From assembly GCF_014647155.1 (NCBI RefSeq), contig NZ_BMOQ01000007.1, forward strand, positions 62,001 through 126,000: 64,000 nt of DNA, written 5' to 3'. The notes beneath the pieces were generated by a model. It had not been told where the DNA came from, searched no databases, and saw only the letters and a program-made list of their open reading frames with translations. Position numbers and translations under genes: made by a program. Source of the stretch: Halarchaeum nitratireducens (GTDB lineage: Archaea; Halobacteriota; Halobacteria; Halobacteriales; Halobacteriaceae). Shown here piece after piece: positions 15,583 to 24,487 of the stretch (position 1 is the first letter of the stretch; every line of letters begins with the position of its first letter).

Positions 15583-16772
15583 TCAGAGCTCACCGTTGAC
15601 GACGTCCGCCACGCGCTGACGGTCGAAGAGGCGCTCGTCCTCGGGGACTTCGTCGATGGAGCCCGGCCATTCGCCGAACTCCTCGGGGTAGAGTTGCTTC
15701 GCGGTGGCTTCCGCGGAGAAGAGGTCCACGATGGGGCCCATGCGCTTCCCGCCGGTGCGGACGAAGTTCCCCTCCTGCACCGCGCGAAGCGTCCCGACCG
15801 TCTCGTGGCTCTGCGCGCTCTGGATCATCTGCTCGAACTCCGCCTCGCTCCGGTAAGAGAGGTCACCGATACAGCCGATGTAGTCGGGGTCGAGTTCGAG
15901 AAGCTCTTCGTGGCCGATTGCGGCGTTCGGAACGTACTCGCCCGCCGGGAGCGCGTCTTCGACGCCGAGCAGACGGAGGCTCCGCGTATCGTTACGCGGC
16001 GCGTAGACGTTCGCCGCATGGAACTTCCCGTCGTCGGGGGCGAACTGGAAGTTGAACGCCGCGACGGTCGGCGTCTCATCGGGGACGCGCGACCGGATCG
16101 TCGCGTACACCTCCTCCTTGAGGTCGACCCACGCTCGTACTGCTGGCGCCGCTGGAAGACCTCCGCGGCCTTCTCGAACGCCTCGTAGAGCGAGTAGTAG
16201 GGGTCCCGTCCCCCGTAGGGAAAACGGATGAACGAGCCGAGGATCGGGCCGACGTTCGCCTCGATCTCGTCGAGGTCGCCCTCGTCCCACCCGGAGTAGC
16301 GCTTGAGCAGTCGCGGGTCCATGAGGTGGACATCGGCGTCGATCTCGTAGAGCACCTCCTTGTCGTAGCTCCCGCTCTCGCCCTCGGTGCCGAACGTGAG
16401 GACGTCGTCGGCGTCGAACTCGACACCGGGGAGGGCGTCGTAGTAGTCGAGGGAGATGCGATTGAACGACGCGACCGCTTTCGGCGGAATGCCGAACCCC
16501 ATCGCGAGATCCATCCAGACGCCGGGGATGGTGGCGTACGTCTCGGGCGGGTCGTCGAACGTCCCGGTCCCGCCGGGTCGGACCGTCACCTCGTAGGGGT
16601 CGACGTCCTCCGTCGTCGCGCCGTCGCTGGTCGCCTCGGCCGTCGCGGTCGCGTCCGGCTCGCGACGGCTCGAACTGCACCCGGCGAGCAATCCGCCGCC
16701 GAGAACGGCGCTCCCGCCCTTGATAGCGTCCCGTCGCGTCGGTGCGTGGTTGGTGTCGCTTCCGCACCCCAT
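15583..16772 (-). pseudogene. Iron-siderophore-type ABC substrate-binding lipoprotein, frameshifted
   Basis: The first frame gives a Tat-like lipoprotein signal (RRDAIKGGSAVLGGGLLAGCSS, lipobox LAGC) and a periplasmic-binding domain as far as FEKAAEVFQRRQQYER. The same protein continues in another frame with AWVDLKEEVYATIRSRVPDETPTVAAFNFQF and runs to VADVVNGEL. The junction is near 16134. The whole span is 1190 bases, one short of a 397-codon frame, so a single-base deletion (or a base-calling error) explains it. The fold is that of the PF01497 ferric-siderophore or cobalamin-binding proteins, which deliver ligand to a FecCD-type permease; no permease or ATPase gene is in the window. A TTTTAGGCTAGCCTAAAA palindrome lies three bases before the ATG, indicating iron-dependent repression. 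If the shift is real, the product would be about 210 correct residues plus a wrong tail. Confidence 0.8.
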
Positions 16773-16774
16773 GA

Positions 16775-16792
16775 TTTTAGGCTAGCCTAAAA
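16775..16792. promoter_or_regulatory. DtxR/IdeR-type iron operator at the binding-protein promoter
   Basis: TTTTAGGCTAGCCTAAAA is a perfect 18-bp palindrome directly upstream of the substrate-binding protein ATG (16772). TTAGG-N4-CCTAA agrees with the consensus bound by DtxR-family metalloregulators, which in haloarchaea are the Idr/SirR proteins. The position would overlap the transcription start of a leaderless or short-leader mRNA, fitting repression when iron is plentiful. A second copy of the pattern is at 17756-17769. Confidence 0.75.
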
Positions 16793-16821
16793 CACTATAG
16801 GTGTTTCTGTGACACTCGTTC

Positions 16822-17748
16822 TCACTCGATCGCGCCGAGCCCACGCTCACGAGCGTATACGTCGATGACGTCGTCGTCCAGTGTCGCGAGGAGCGCCTCG
16901 TCGTCGAGGTGCGCGGCGAGTCGACGCTGTCCGCGTTTCGTGCGCGCCTCTATCGCTGCGTCGTCGAGGCGAGCGGCCGCGACGAGCGTGAGTTCGCGCT
17001 CGCGGACGCGCTCGACGCGCTCCGCGTCCATCCCGTGCTCGCCGTCCGGGAGGCGGTGATAGTCGAACCACTCGTCCCAGTCGCGCTCCTCCTCCCAGTC
17101 GTCGTCCGCGTCCGGTATCCGGCGCAACCAGTCTTTGTGCGGGAGTGCGGCCTCCCAGTAACCGAACTCGCGGCGCGCCTCGTGGACGAGCCGCCGGCCG
17201 ACGCGCATCCCGTCCGCGGCCGCGAGCAGGACCTGATCACCCCGGCCCGCCAATCCCCCGGCCACGGAGAGCCCATCGATGGGCGTCCGCCCGTCCGCGT
17301 CCGCGTACGTGCCGTCGAAGCGCTGGTGTGTCCCCGTCTCGCGAACGTGCGTGGAGAACATCGCCACCTCGTCGTCGAGGCCGCGGAGGTAGTCCGCGTC
17401 GAGAGGTGTGGCCGCGACGACGCGCTCGCTCGCCACGGTGCGCCCCGCCGCGGTCTCGATCCGGAACCCGCCCTCGGAGTCCGTGACGTCCGCGACGCGC
17501 TCGCGCACGAGGCGCGCGTCCGCCGTCTCGACGTGCGCGCGGAGGAGTGCGCGAAGCGTCGGCACGTCGATGCCCGCCGGAAACCCCGGGTAGGTCTCGA
17601 CGTACGCACAGCGTTCGATCGAGGCGTCGCCGCCGTCGAAAACGACGGTATCGAGGCCGTCGCGTGCGGTGCAGAGCGCCGCCGCACAGCCGGCGGGCCC
17701 GCAGCCGACCACGGCCACGTCGACGGACGATTCGGTCCCGTTTCCCAT
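16822..17748 (-). CDS. FAD-dependent oxidoreductase of the iron-uptake patch
   Basis: 308 residues from ATG 17748 ([19 protein letters not shown]). The first 25 residues hold the FAD Rossmann motif GCGPAG. The middle region ([48 protein letters not shown]) follows the thioredoxin reductase-like pattern without a redox CxxC pair. The C-terminal third ([31 protein letters not shown]) is a haloarchaeal extension. It has a TTAGG-N4-CCTAA palindrome eight bases before its start and lies next to the siderophore-type binding protein, so a ferric-siderophore or flavin reductase role that frees iron in the cytoplasm is a fair inference. It runs on the same strand as the binding protein gene downstream, each with its own operator. 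Confidence 0.75.
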   Translation of the reverse strand: MGNGTESSVDVAVVGCGPAGCAAALCTARDGLDTVVFDGGDASIERCAYVETYPGFPAGIDVPTLRALLRAHVETADARLVRERVADVTDSEGGFRIETAAGRTVASERVVAATPLDADYLRGLDDEVAMFSTHVRETGTHQRFDGTYADADGRTPIDGLSVAGGLAGRGDQVLLAAADGMRVGRRLVHEARREFGYWEAALPHKDWLRRIPDADDDWEEERDWDEWFDYHRLPDGEHGMDAERVERVRERELTLVAAARLDDAAIEARTKRGQRRLAAHLDDEALLATLDDDVIDVYARERGLGAIE

Positions 17749-17755
17749 GCGTTTC

Positions 17756-17769
17756 TTAGGCGGACCTAA
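17756..17769. promoter_or_regulatory. Second DtxR/IdeR-type iron operator
   Basis: TTAGGCGGACCTAA shares the half-sites and four-base spacer of the operator at 16775, but with a non-palindromic spacer. It is eight bases upstream of the flavin oxidoreductase ATG at 17748. Two copies before two adjacent genes make chance unlikely and define a small iron regulon. Confidence 0.72.
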
Positions 17770-17869
17770 AAGCATAAGCGGTTCGCAACGCCGGCGCGCG
17801 CACCGGGACATAGCGCGCACCGCCGCCCCTACCCGCGTCCTTATCCGTCCGGACGTGCCATATCCCCGC

Positions 17870-18856
17870 ATGCTCGAGGATGGGTTCGGTCGCGAAGTGA
17901 CCGGGGTCCGGGTCTCGCTGACGGACCGCTGTAACTTCGACTGCGTCTACTGCCACAACGAGGGGCTCGGCGACACCCGCGGCCCGATGGCGGCGCGCGA
18001 CCACGAGATGAGCGCGGACGACGTCGTCCGCTTCCTCGACATCGTCGAGGGGTTCGGCGTCGACGCCGTGAAGTTCACGGGCGGCGAGCCGATGCTTCGC
18101 GACGACCTCGAGGAGATCGTCCGCCGGACGCCCGACTCGATGGAGGTCTCGCTCACCACGAACGGCACCTTCCTCCCGGAGCGCGCCGACGCGCTCGTCG
18201 AGGCCGGCCTCGATCGCGTGAACGTCTCGCAGGACGCACTCGACGAGGAGGCGTTCCGCGAAGTCACTCAATCCGGCGCGTACGGCCGGGTCATCGAGGG
18301 CGTTAAGGCCGCCGTCGAGGCCGGTCTCGACCCCGTGAAGCTCAACATGGTGCTCTTCGAGGAGACGAAGGGGTACGTCCCGGAGATGGTCGACTACGTC
18401 GCCGAGAACGACGGGCTCCAGCTCCAGCTCATCGAGTTCATGCCCGAACTGGTGGGAAAGCCCGAGTGGGCGGTCGACATCGACGCCGTCCACGACTGGC
18501 TCGCGGGGCGGGCCGACCGGGTCGAGAGCCGGGAGATGCACGACCGCAAGCGCTACTGGGTCGACGGCGGGATGATCGAGATCGTCGACCCCGTCGGCAA
18601 CGAGGAGTTCTGCGCGAACTGCCATCGCGTGCGCGTGACACACGAGGGATACTTGAAGGGGTGTCTGAACCGCAACGACGACCTGCGCTCGATGGGCGAG
18701 ATGACGCGCGGGGAGATCGCATCGACGTTCCGCGAGACCGTGCGGAACCGCGTCCCCTATTACGGCGAGTACATGATCGAGGACGGCGACGGCGGGTGGA
18801 CGGTGAACGAGGAGTACATCGACGCGCCCGCGGACGTCCCGATCGCGGACGACTAG
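17870..18856 (+). CDS. moaA: GTP 3',8-cyclase MoaA (radical SAM)
   Basis: 328 residues from ATG 17870 ([20 protein letters not shown]). The radical SAM cluster motif [12 protein letters not shown] lies at about residues 23-34; [18 protein letters not shown] and [13 protein letters not shown] follow. The C-terminal second cluster region is [24 protein letters not shown]. MoaA converts GTP, with MoaC, into cyclic pyranopterin monophosphate, the first step of molybdenum cofactor synthesis. moaC is not adjacent. The gene diverges from the iron-regulated oxidoreductase, and the 121-base gap carries the iron operator close to that gene only. The longer frame upstream is rejected because it crosses that regulatory gap. 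Confidence 0.93.
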   Translation: MLEDGFGREVTGVRVSLTDRCNFDCVYCHNEGLGDTRGPMAARDHEMSADDVVRFLDIVEGFGVDAVKFTGGEPMLRDDLEEIVRRTPDSMEVSLTTNGTFLPERADALVEAGLDRVNVSQDALDEEAFREVTQSGAYGRVIEGVKAAVEAGLDPVKLNMVLFEETKGYVPEMVDYVAENDGLQLQLIEFMPELVGKPEWAVDIDAVHDWLAGRADRVESREMHDRKRYWVDGGMIEIVDPVGNEEFCANCHRVRVTHEGYLKGCLNRNDDLRSMGEMTRGEIASTFRETVRNRVPYYGEYMIEDGDGGWTVNEEYIDAPADVPIADD

Positions 18857-18943
18857 GTCGGCGCCCCGCCGGACGACCGCCTCCGCCGTTTCGCACCCCC
18901 GACGACCCCGGGTTCTTTGGTGTCCGCCGACGCGTCGGCGAGT

Positions 18944-20251
18944 ATGGGCGAGACGATCGGCTTCTCCGAGTCCGTGTCGCTCGCCGTCGGCGGAATGGTC
19001 GGGGGCGGCATCTTCGCCGTTCTCGGCGTCGTCGCGGCGAACGCGCGCACGGCCGCGTGGCTGGCGTTCGTTGCGTCGGGCGCGCTCGCGCTCTGTGCGG
19101 GCTACTCCTTCGTCCGCCTGATCGCGGAGAGCGACGACGCCGTCGCCAGTCCGGTCGACCACGTCGCGGAGTTCACCGGGAAGCGGTGGCTCGCCGGCGT
19201 GATCGGGTGGGTGTTCACGTTCGGCTACGTCGGCACGATGGCGATGTACGCCTACGCCTTCGGGAGTTACGCGCTCCAGCTCGTCGGTGTCGAGACCGTC
19301 CTCGGCATACCCGCGCGACCGCTCGTGTCCGCGCTCGGCGTCGTCGCCTTCGTCGGCCTGAACGTCGTCGGCGCGCGGGCCTCGGGCCGGGCGGAGGACG
19401 CGCTCGTCGCCACGAAGGTCGCCATCCTGCTCGTCGTCGGCGTCGCCGGCGTCTACTACGGCTACACGCAGGGCACCCTCCGGAGCGGGCTCCACCACGT
19501 CGGCGGCGGCGTCGTCTCCGCGGCCGCCCTCTCGTTCGTCGCCTTCGAGGGGTGGGAGCTCCTCACCTTCGACCTCGACAGCATCGAGGACCCGGAAGCG
19601 ACGGTCCGGAAGGCGATCTACGTGAGCATCGTGTTCACGACGCTCCTCTACGTGCTCGTCGCCGTCGTCACGACGAACCTGCTCTCCGCGGAGACGATCG
19701 CCGCACACGCCGAGACGGCGCTCGCGTACGCAGCGCGTCCGGTCTTCCACGAGGTCGGCTTCGCCCTGATCGCCGTCGCCGCCGTGCTCTCGACGGCCTC
19801 GGCGCTGAACGCGACGCTGTTCTCCGCCGCCCGCCTCAGCCAGCAGGTCGCGGACGCCGCGCACAACGTCCCCAAGACTGGCGATGACGAGCGTGTGGCA
19901 GCGTCGGTCGGCCACCAGCGGAGCGCGGACCCGGGGACGGAGTCGCCCGTGCGTGCGCTTCTCGTTCTCGGGACGCTCACGGCAGTTCTCACCGTCTACG
20001 GGAGCCTCCAGTCGATCACGAGTTTCGCCTCGGGGGCGTTCATCAGTATCTTCGGCGTGATCTCGGCCGTCGCGTACACCAGACGCGACTCGCTCGTGAG
20101 CTCGGTCGTTCCGGCCGTCGGCGCGCTCGGCGCCGCCGTCGCGCTGATCGCGCTCTTCTGGCACCTCCACCGCACCGATCCCGACGTGCTCGCCACCGTC
20201 GCGACCATCTGGGCGGTCGTCCTCGCCGTCTACTGGCTCCCCCGTCGCTAG
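18944..20251 (+). CDS. APC family amino acid permease
   Basis: 435 residues from ATG 18944 (MGETIGFSESVSLAVGGMVG). About twelve hydrophobic segments are visible. The first carries the APC signature GGMVGGGIFAVLG, and SFVAFEGWELLTFDLDSIEDPEATVRKAIYVSI is the conserved TM6-8 region. It should bring amino acids or related organic cations into the cell by proton or sodium symport; the substrate cannot be inferred. It has no co-directional partner: moaA ends 87 bases before and tRNA-Ser begins 119 bases after. An alternative GTG start at 18917 would add nine residues without membrane character. Confidence 0.85.
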   Translation: MGETIGFSESVSLAVGGMVGGGIFAVLGVVAANARTAAWLAFVASGALALCAGYSFVRLIAESDDAVASPVDHVAEFTGKRWLAGVIGWVFTFGYVGTMAMYAYAFGSYALQLVGVETVLGIPARPLVSALGVVAFVGLNVVGARASGRAEDALVATKVAILLVVGVAGVYYGYTQGTLRSGLHHVGGGVVSAAALSFVAFEGWELLTFDLDSIEDPEATVRKAIYVSIVFTTLLYVLVAVVTTNLLSAETIAAHAETALAYAARPVFHEVGFALIAVAAVLSTASALNATLFSAARLSQQVADAAHNVPKTGDDERVAASVGHQRSADPGTESPVRALLVLGTLTAVLTVYGSLQSITSFASGAFISIFGVISAVAYTRRDSLVSSVVPAVGALGAAVALIALFWHLHRTDPDVLATVATIWAVVLAVYWLPRR

Positions 20252-20370
20252 CTCACACGGTTCCGGCGTTTCGTGATAGTTAAGTAGGGTCGGGGGCTCG
20301 GTGTGAGTGTAGTCACTGTAGGGACGCCGGGTCCCGAGTCCGCTGAGGGCGACAGTAAACCACCGAGCGG

Positions 20371-20454
20371 GTCGTGGTAGCCTAGCCTGGTCAAGGCGCA
20401 GGGTTGCTAACTCTGTGGCTCACCGCCTCCGGGGTTCAAATCCCCGCCACGACG
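20371..20454 (+). tRNA. tRNA-Ser (GCU)
   Basis: 84 nucleotides with a seven-pair acceptor stem (GTCGTGG/CCACGAC), discriminator G, anticodon loop TTGCTAA giving anticodon GCU, the long variable arm of class II tRNAs and the T arm GGGGTTCAAATCCCC. No intron and no encoded CCA. It lies 20 bases upstream of the uS13 start in the same direction, so it is probably processed from the leader of the ribosomal operon. Confidence 0.96.
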
Positions 20455-20474
20455 CCTCTCCACACGAGACAATC

Positions 20475-20990
20475 ATGAGCGAAGAACAACAAGAGGAGCC
20501 GGACGAGGAGGAGGACATCCGATACTTCGTCCGGATCGGGCAGACGGACCTCGACGGGACGAAGACCGTCGAGCGTGCCCTCTCCGAGATGGACGGCATC
20601 GGCCGCCGGGTCTCCCGCGTGGTCGCCGCCAACGCCGACGTGGATCGAACAGCCACGCTCGGCCGTCTCGACGACGAGCCCATCGAGCGCATCGTCGAGG
20701 CCGTGGAGAACTTCGCCGACGAAGCTCCAGAATGGCTGGCGAACCGCCGGAACGACTTCTACACCGGCGAGACAGAACACATCACGGGTAACGACGTTTC
20801 CCTCACACGGAATCAGGACGTCAATCGGATGCGAATGATCCGATCCTACAAGGGCGTGCGCCACGAGCGCGGACAGAAGGTCCGCGGTCAGCGCACGAAG
20901 TCCACCGGACGTACCGAGGGCACCATCGGTGTCAACGTCGAGGCCCTGCAAGAAGAGATGGAAGAAGAAGCCGAGGGGGAGGGTGAATAA
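20475..20990 (+). CDS. rps13: 30S ribosomal protein uS13
   Basis: 171 residues from ATG 20475 (MSEEQQEEPDEEEDIRYFVR). The longer frame is rejected because it reads through tRNA-Ser. Core motifs are VRIGQTDLDGTKTVERALSEMDGIG and the C-terminal RMIRSYKGVRHERGQKVRGQRTKSTGRTEG, which touches tRNA and the subunit bridge. An acidic head and an acidic tail (EEMEEEAEGEGE) are haloarchaeal adaptations. It is the first protein gene of the uS13-uS4-uS11-RpoD operon, and its TAA overlaps the next ATG. Confidence 0.97.
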   Translation: MSEEQQEEPDEEEDIRYFVRIGQTDLDGTKTVERALSEMDGIGRRVSRVVAANADVDRTATLGRLDDEPIERIVEAVENFADEAPEWLANRRNDFYTGETEHITGNDVSLTRNQDVNRMRMIRSYKGVRHERGQKVRGQRTKSTGRTEGTIGVNVEALQEEMEEEAEGEGE

Positions 20991-21508
20991 TGGCGCTTCC
21001 CGGTGAGAACACCAAGTTCTACGAGACGCCGAACCACCCCTATCAGGGCGAGCGGATCGCCGAGGAGTCCGATCTCCTCAGCCGCTACGGCCTGAAGAAC
21101 AAACAGGAGCTCTGGCGCGCGCAGTCTGAACTGCGCTCCTACCGCCGCGAGGCCCGCGAACTCCTCGGTCGCGTGACCGAGGAAGGCGACGAGGGCGAGG
21201 AGTTCGTCGCCCGCCTCCGGCGCTACGGGATCCTCGGTGACGCGGACGAGCTGGACGCGGTCCTCTCGCTCGACGTCACCGACGTCCTCGAACGCCGCCT
21301 CCAAACGGTCGCCTACCGCAAGGGGCTGGCGAACACGCCGCAGCAGGCGCGGCAGTTCGTCACCCACGGCCACGTCACTGTCGGCGAGAGCCGCGTGACC
21401 GCGCCGTCGCGGAAGGTCGCAGTCGCCGAGGAGGACGACGTCGCGTTCGACGAGACGAGCCCGCTGGACGACGAGCTCCACCCGGCTCGCGCCGACAACC
21501 AGGAGTAA
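20990..21508 (+). CDS. rps4: 30S ribosomal protein uS4
   Basis: 172 residues, starting within the stop of uS13 (TAATG). [27 protein letters not shown] is the archaeal uS4 opening. The S4 RNA-binding domain is in the second half: [41 protein letters not shown]. uS4 is a primary binder that nucleates 16S rRNA folding. The acidic C-terminal end is typical of halophiles. Confidence 0.97.
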   Translation: MALPGENTKFYETPNHPYQGERIAEESDLLSRYGLKNKQELWRAQSELRSYRREARELLGRVTEEGDEGEEFVARLRRYGILGDADELDAVLSLDVTDVLERRLQTVAYRKGLANTPQQARQFVTHGHVTVGESRVTAPSRKVAVAEEDDVAFDETSPLDDELHPARADNQE

Positions 21509-21512
21509 TCCA

Positions 21513-21905
21513 ATGGCAGAGAACGAAGCCGACGACAAGTGGGGCATCGCACACGTGCACGCCTCGTTCAACAACACGCTGCTCACCGTCACCGACGAGA
21601 CGGGCGCCGAGACGCTGGCCAAGTCCAGCGGCGGTGCCGTGGTGAAGCAGAACCGTGACGAGGCCTCGCCGTACGCCGCGATGCAGATGGCCGAACAGCT
21701 CGCCGAAGACCTCAAAGAGCAGGGTATCGAGGGCGTGCACGTCCGCGTGCGCGGCCCCGGTGGCAACCTCCAGCGCAGCCCGGGTCCGGGCGCGCAGGCC
21801 ACGATCCGAGCGCTCGCTCGCGCGGGCCTCGAGATCGGCCGCATCGAGGACGTCACCCCGATCCCCCACGACGGGACCCGCCCGCCGAAGAACAGCGGAT
21901 ACTAA
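21513..21905 (+). CDS. rps11: 30S ribosomal protein uS11
   Basis: 130 residues, four bases after uS4. [31 protein letters not shown] and the C-terminal [26 protein letters not shown] are diagnostic of archaeal uS11, which lies on the platform near the 3' end of 16S rRNA. The order uS13-uS4-uS11-RpoD is the archaeal alpha-operon arrangement. Confidence 0.97.
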   Translation: MAENEADDKWGIAHVHASFNNTLLTVTDETGAETLAKSSGGAVVKQNRDEASPYAAMQMAEQLAEDLKEQGIEGVHVRVRGPGGNLQRSPGPGAQATIRALARAGLEIGRIEDVTPIPHDGTRPPKNSGY

Positions 21906-21914
21906 CCACACCAC

Positions 21915-22661
21915 ATGGCAACGGACTTCGACGTCGAATTCATCGAAGACACGGAGCGCGAGGCGCGCTTCCTCGTCAGAGGGATCACGCCCGCGTTCGC
22001 CAACGGCATCCGCCGGGCCATCCTCGCGGACGTCCCGACGCTCTCCATCGATACGGTGCGGTTCGTGGAGAACTCGAGCGTCCTGTTCGACGAGGTGCTC
22101 GCCCTCCGCATGGGGCTCGTTCCGCTGACGACCCCCGAGGGCGAGTTCGACGAGGACGACACCGTCACCCTGGCCATCGACGTGGAGGGCCCGGCCACCG
22201 CGTACAGCGGCGACCTGGTCTCGCCGGACCCCCAGGTCGAACCCGCCGACGAGAACATCCCCCTCATCGAGCTGAAGGACGGACAGCGTCTGGAGGCCGA
22301 GGCCGAGGCGAAACTCGGCCGGGGACGCGATCACGCGAAGTTCCAGGGCGGTGTGGCCGTCGGCTACCGGCACCTCCAGCACGTCGAGGTCGGTGACGAC
22401 GCCTCGGAGTACGGTGAAGACGAAGCGCAGATCGTCCGCGGCGTCATCGAGGACGGCGACGAGCTCGTCGCCACCTCGGAGTTCGGCCACGACCTCACGA
22501 ACCGGTATCCGGGGAAGGAGGTCACGGTCGAGGACGTCCCGAACGCCTTCGTCTTCCACGTCGAGTCCGACGGGTCGATGCCCGTCGACGAACTGGTCCT
22601 CCGTGCCGTGGACACGCTGTCCACGCGCGCGGACGAACTACGCGAGAAGGTCAGTCTGTAA
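21915..22661 (+). CDS. rpoD: DNA-directed RNA polymerase subunit D (Rpo3)
   Basis: 248 residues. [31 protein letters not shown] is the alpha-like dimerisation core, followed by [13 protein letters not shown]. Rpo3 pairs with Rpo11 to seed polymerase assembly. The inserted domain (residues about 90-150) contains no cysteines, so the iron-sulfur cluster present in some archaeal Rpo3 proteins is absent here. It sits nine bases after uS11 and closes the first half of the operon; tRNA-Leu follows. Confidence 0.95.
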   Translation: MATDFDVEFIEDTEREARFLVRGITPAFANGIRRAILADVPTLSIDTVRFVENSSVLFDEVLALRMGLVPLTTPEGEFDEDDTVTLAIDVEGPATAYSGDLVSPDPQVEPADENIPLIELKDGQRLEAEAEAKLGRGRDHAKFQGGVAVGYRHLQHVEVGDDASEYGEDEAQIVRGVIEDGDELVATSEFGHDLTNRYPGKEVTVEDVPNAFVFHVESDGSMPVDELVLRAVDTLSTRADELREKVSL

Positions 22662-22805
22662 GACGACACATGTCCCGCCACCCCACCACCGACGCGCGCT
22701 CGACGCCCGTAGCGACGGGTGCGGGTCGCCGGGGGATCGAAAGTCCCTTTACGGGGCGGCGGGAACCATGTGTCGTCGGTAAGACCGCGCCTTCTCAGTG
22801 GGCGT

Positions 22806-22890
22806 GCAGGGATAGCCAAGTTTGGCCAAAGGCGCAGCGTTCAGGGCGCTGTCTCGTAGGAGTTCGCAGGTTCAAATCCTGCTCCCTGCA
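22806..22890 (+). tRNA. tRNA-Leu (CAG)
   Basis: 85 nucleotides: acceptor stem GCAGGGA/TCCCTGC, discriminator A, anticodon stem CAGCG/CGCTG with loop TTCAGGG (anticodon CAG), a long variable arm and T arm GCAGGTTCAAATCCTGC. It is embedded between rpoD and eL18 in the same direction, 144 bases after rpoD and 36 bases before eL18, so it can be released from the operon transcript by tRNA processing. Confidence 0.96.
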
Positions 22891-22926
22891 CTCCACACCC
22901 CTATACTCTCATCAGGAGCCAGAAGC

Positions 22927-23280
22927 ATGAGCAAGACGAGCCCGAGACTCAGTAGTCTCATCGCCCAACTCAAGTCCGTCGCCCGCGATTCGGGTGCGGA
23001 CGTGTGGCATGACGTCGCAGACCGGCTGGAGAAGCCGCGATCGACGCACGCTGAGGTGAATCTGAGTCGCATCGAACGGTACGCGAACGAGGACGAAACG
23101 GTCGTCGTCCCGGGCAAGGTGCTCGGTTCGGGCGCCCTCCGGAAGTCCGTGACCGTCGCCGCGGTGGACTTTTCGTCCAGCGCGGAGACGAAGATCGAGC
23201 ACGCGGACGGCGACGTCGTCCAGCTAGCACAGGCAGTCGAACAAAACCCCGAAGGATCTAACGTCCGGGTGATCCGATGA
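22927..23280 (+). CDS. rpl18e: 50S ribosomal protein eL18
   Basis: 117 residues from ATG 22927 ([20 protein letters not shown]). [35 protein letters not shown] is the eL18 core. Archaea and eukaryotes have this protein; bacteria have the related uL15. Its stop overlaps the start of uL13 (ATGA at 23277). Longer frames upstream would run into tRNA-Leu. Confidence 0.95.
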   Translation: MSKTSPRLSSLIAQLKSVARDSGADVWHDVADRLEKPRSTHAEVNLSRIERYANEDETVVVPGKVLGSGALRKSVTVAAVDFSSSAETKIEHADGDVVQLAQAVEQNPEGSNVRVIR

Positions 23281-23714
23281 GCGCCGCAGAGTTCGACGCG
23301 GACGTCGTCGTCGACGCCCGTGACTGCATCATGGGCCGCGTCGCATCGAACGTCGCGGAGCTCGCGCTCGACGGCCGGACGGTGGCCGTCGTCAACGCGG
23401 AGGACGCGGTCATCACGGGCACCGAGGAAGACGTCCTCGGGACGTACCGCAAGCGCGCCGAGCTCGGCTCGGACAGCGGGCCGTACTACCCCAAACGCCC
23501 CGACCGCATCTTCAAGCGCGCCGTGCGCGGGATGCTCCCGTACAAGACGGACCGCGGGCGCGAGGCGTTCGAGAACGTCCGCCTCTACGTCGGAAACCAG
23601 TTCGACGAGGAGGGCGAGGTGCTCGATGGCACCTCGCTCGATCGCCTCTCGAACATCAAGTTCGTCTCCCTCGGCGAGATCTCCGAGGAGCTGGGTGCTA
23701 ACAAGACATGGTAA
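23277..23714 (+). CDS. rpl13: 50S ribosomal protein uL13
   Basis: 145 residues. [39 protein letters not shown] is the uL13 opening; [32 protein letters not shown] follows. It is an early-assembling large-subunit protein. The gene overlaps eL18 by four bases and uS9 by seven bases, showing tight translational coupling along this operon. Confidence 0.97.
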   Translation: MSAAEFDADVVVDARDCIMGRVASNVAELALDGRTVAVVNAEDAVITGTEEDVLGTYRKRAELGSDSGPYYPKRPDRIFKRAVRGMLPYKTDRGREAFENVRLYVGNQFDEEGEVLDGTSLDRLSNIKFVSLGEISEELGANKTW

Positions 23715-24106
23715 CCAACACGAGCGGCAAGAAGAAGACGGCCGTCGCCCGCGCGACGGTCACCGAAGGCGAGGGTCGCGTGCGAATCAACTCGACGCCC
23801 GTCGAGCTCGTCGATCCCGAGATGTCGCGTCTCAAGATGCTGGAGCCGTTCCGCATCGCGGGCGAGGACATCCGCGACGAGATCGACGTCGACGTCAGCG
23901 TGAGCGGCGGCGGCTACGCCGGTCAGGCCGACGCCGTCCGCACCGCCATCGCTCGCGGCATCGTCGAGTTCCGCAACGACGCCGAGCTCCGCGACGCGTT
24001 CATGGAGTTCGACCGTCAGCTCCTCGTCAACGACGCGCGGCGTAAGGAGCCGAAGAAGTGGGGCGGGCCCGGTGCGCGGGCGCGCTACCAGAAGTCCTAC
24101 CGCTGA
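23708..24106 (+). CDS. rps9: 30S ribosomal protein uS9
   Basis: 132 residues. [58 protein letters not shown] and the terminal [22 protein letters not shown] are characteristic; the basic tail reaches the P-site tRNA. The ATG at 23708 lies inside the end of uL13. Confidence 0.97.
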   Translation: MVTNTSGKKKTAVARATVTEGEGRVRINSTPVELVDPEMSRLKMLEPFRIAGEDIRDEIDVDVSVSGGGYAGQADAVRTAIARGIVEFRNDAELRDAFMEFDRQLLVNDARRKEPKKWGGPGARARYQKSYR

Positions 24107-24116
24107 GGGATCGATC

Positions 24117-24317
24117 ATGATGGTACCAGTCCGGTGTTTCACGTGCGGCACCGTCATCGGTGAACACTGGGAGGAGTTCAAGGCGCGCGCGGCGAGCAAG
24201 GAGGGCGACGAGGACCCCGCAGCGGTCCTCGACGACCTCGGCCTCGACAGACACTGCTGTCGGCGCATGTTCGTCTCGCACCAGGACCTCGTCGACGTGG
24301 TCTCACCCTACCAGTAA
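24117..24317 (+). CDS. rpoN: DNA-directed RNA polymerase subunit N (Rpo10)
   Basis: 66 residues from ATG 24117 ([21 protein letters not shown]); the adjacent ATG at 24120 is equally possible. The zinc-binding set CxxC...CC is visible as RCFTCG near the start and DRHCCRRMF near residue 50. Rpo10 stabilises the Rpo3-Rpo11 platform. Its TAA shares bases with the ATG of rpoK. Confidence 0.96.
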   Translation: MMVPVRCFTCGTVIGEHWEEFKARAASKEGDEDPAAVLDDLGLDRHCCRRMFVSHQDLVDVVSPYQ

Positions 24318-24487
24318 TGCCCGATTTCAACCGCTACGAGAAAGCACGCATCATCGGGGCGCGAGCGCTCCAGGTCTCCTACGGCGCGCCCGTACTGGTC
24401 GACACCGACCAGACGGAGCCGATCCTGATCGCCGCCGAGGAGTACGACGCGAACGCGCTCCCGTTCACCGTCCGGAGGGAACAGTAA
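24317..24487 (+). CDS. rpoK: DNA-directed RNA polymerase subunit K (Rpo6)
   Basis: 56 residues ([20 protein letters not shown]...LPFTVRREQ). [22 protein letters not shown] is the conserved core of Rpo6, the omega homologue that wraps the C terminus of the largest subunit. The start overlaps the stop of rpoN, and its stop overlaps the enolase ATG (TAATG both times). A longer alternative frame in this area belongs to the enolase frame and is not coding here. Confidence 0.95.
   Translation: MPDFNRYEKARIIGARALQVSYGAPVLVDTDQTEPILIAAEEYDANALPFTVRREQ

Noticed and set aside
17756-20170. Long minus-strand open frame of about 800 codons opposite moaA and the permease
   Set aside because: Antisense of moaA and the APC permease; repetitive charged composition and no family features.
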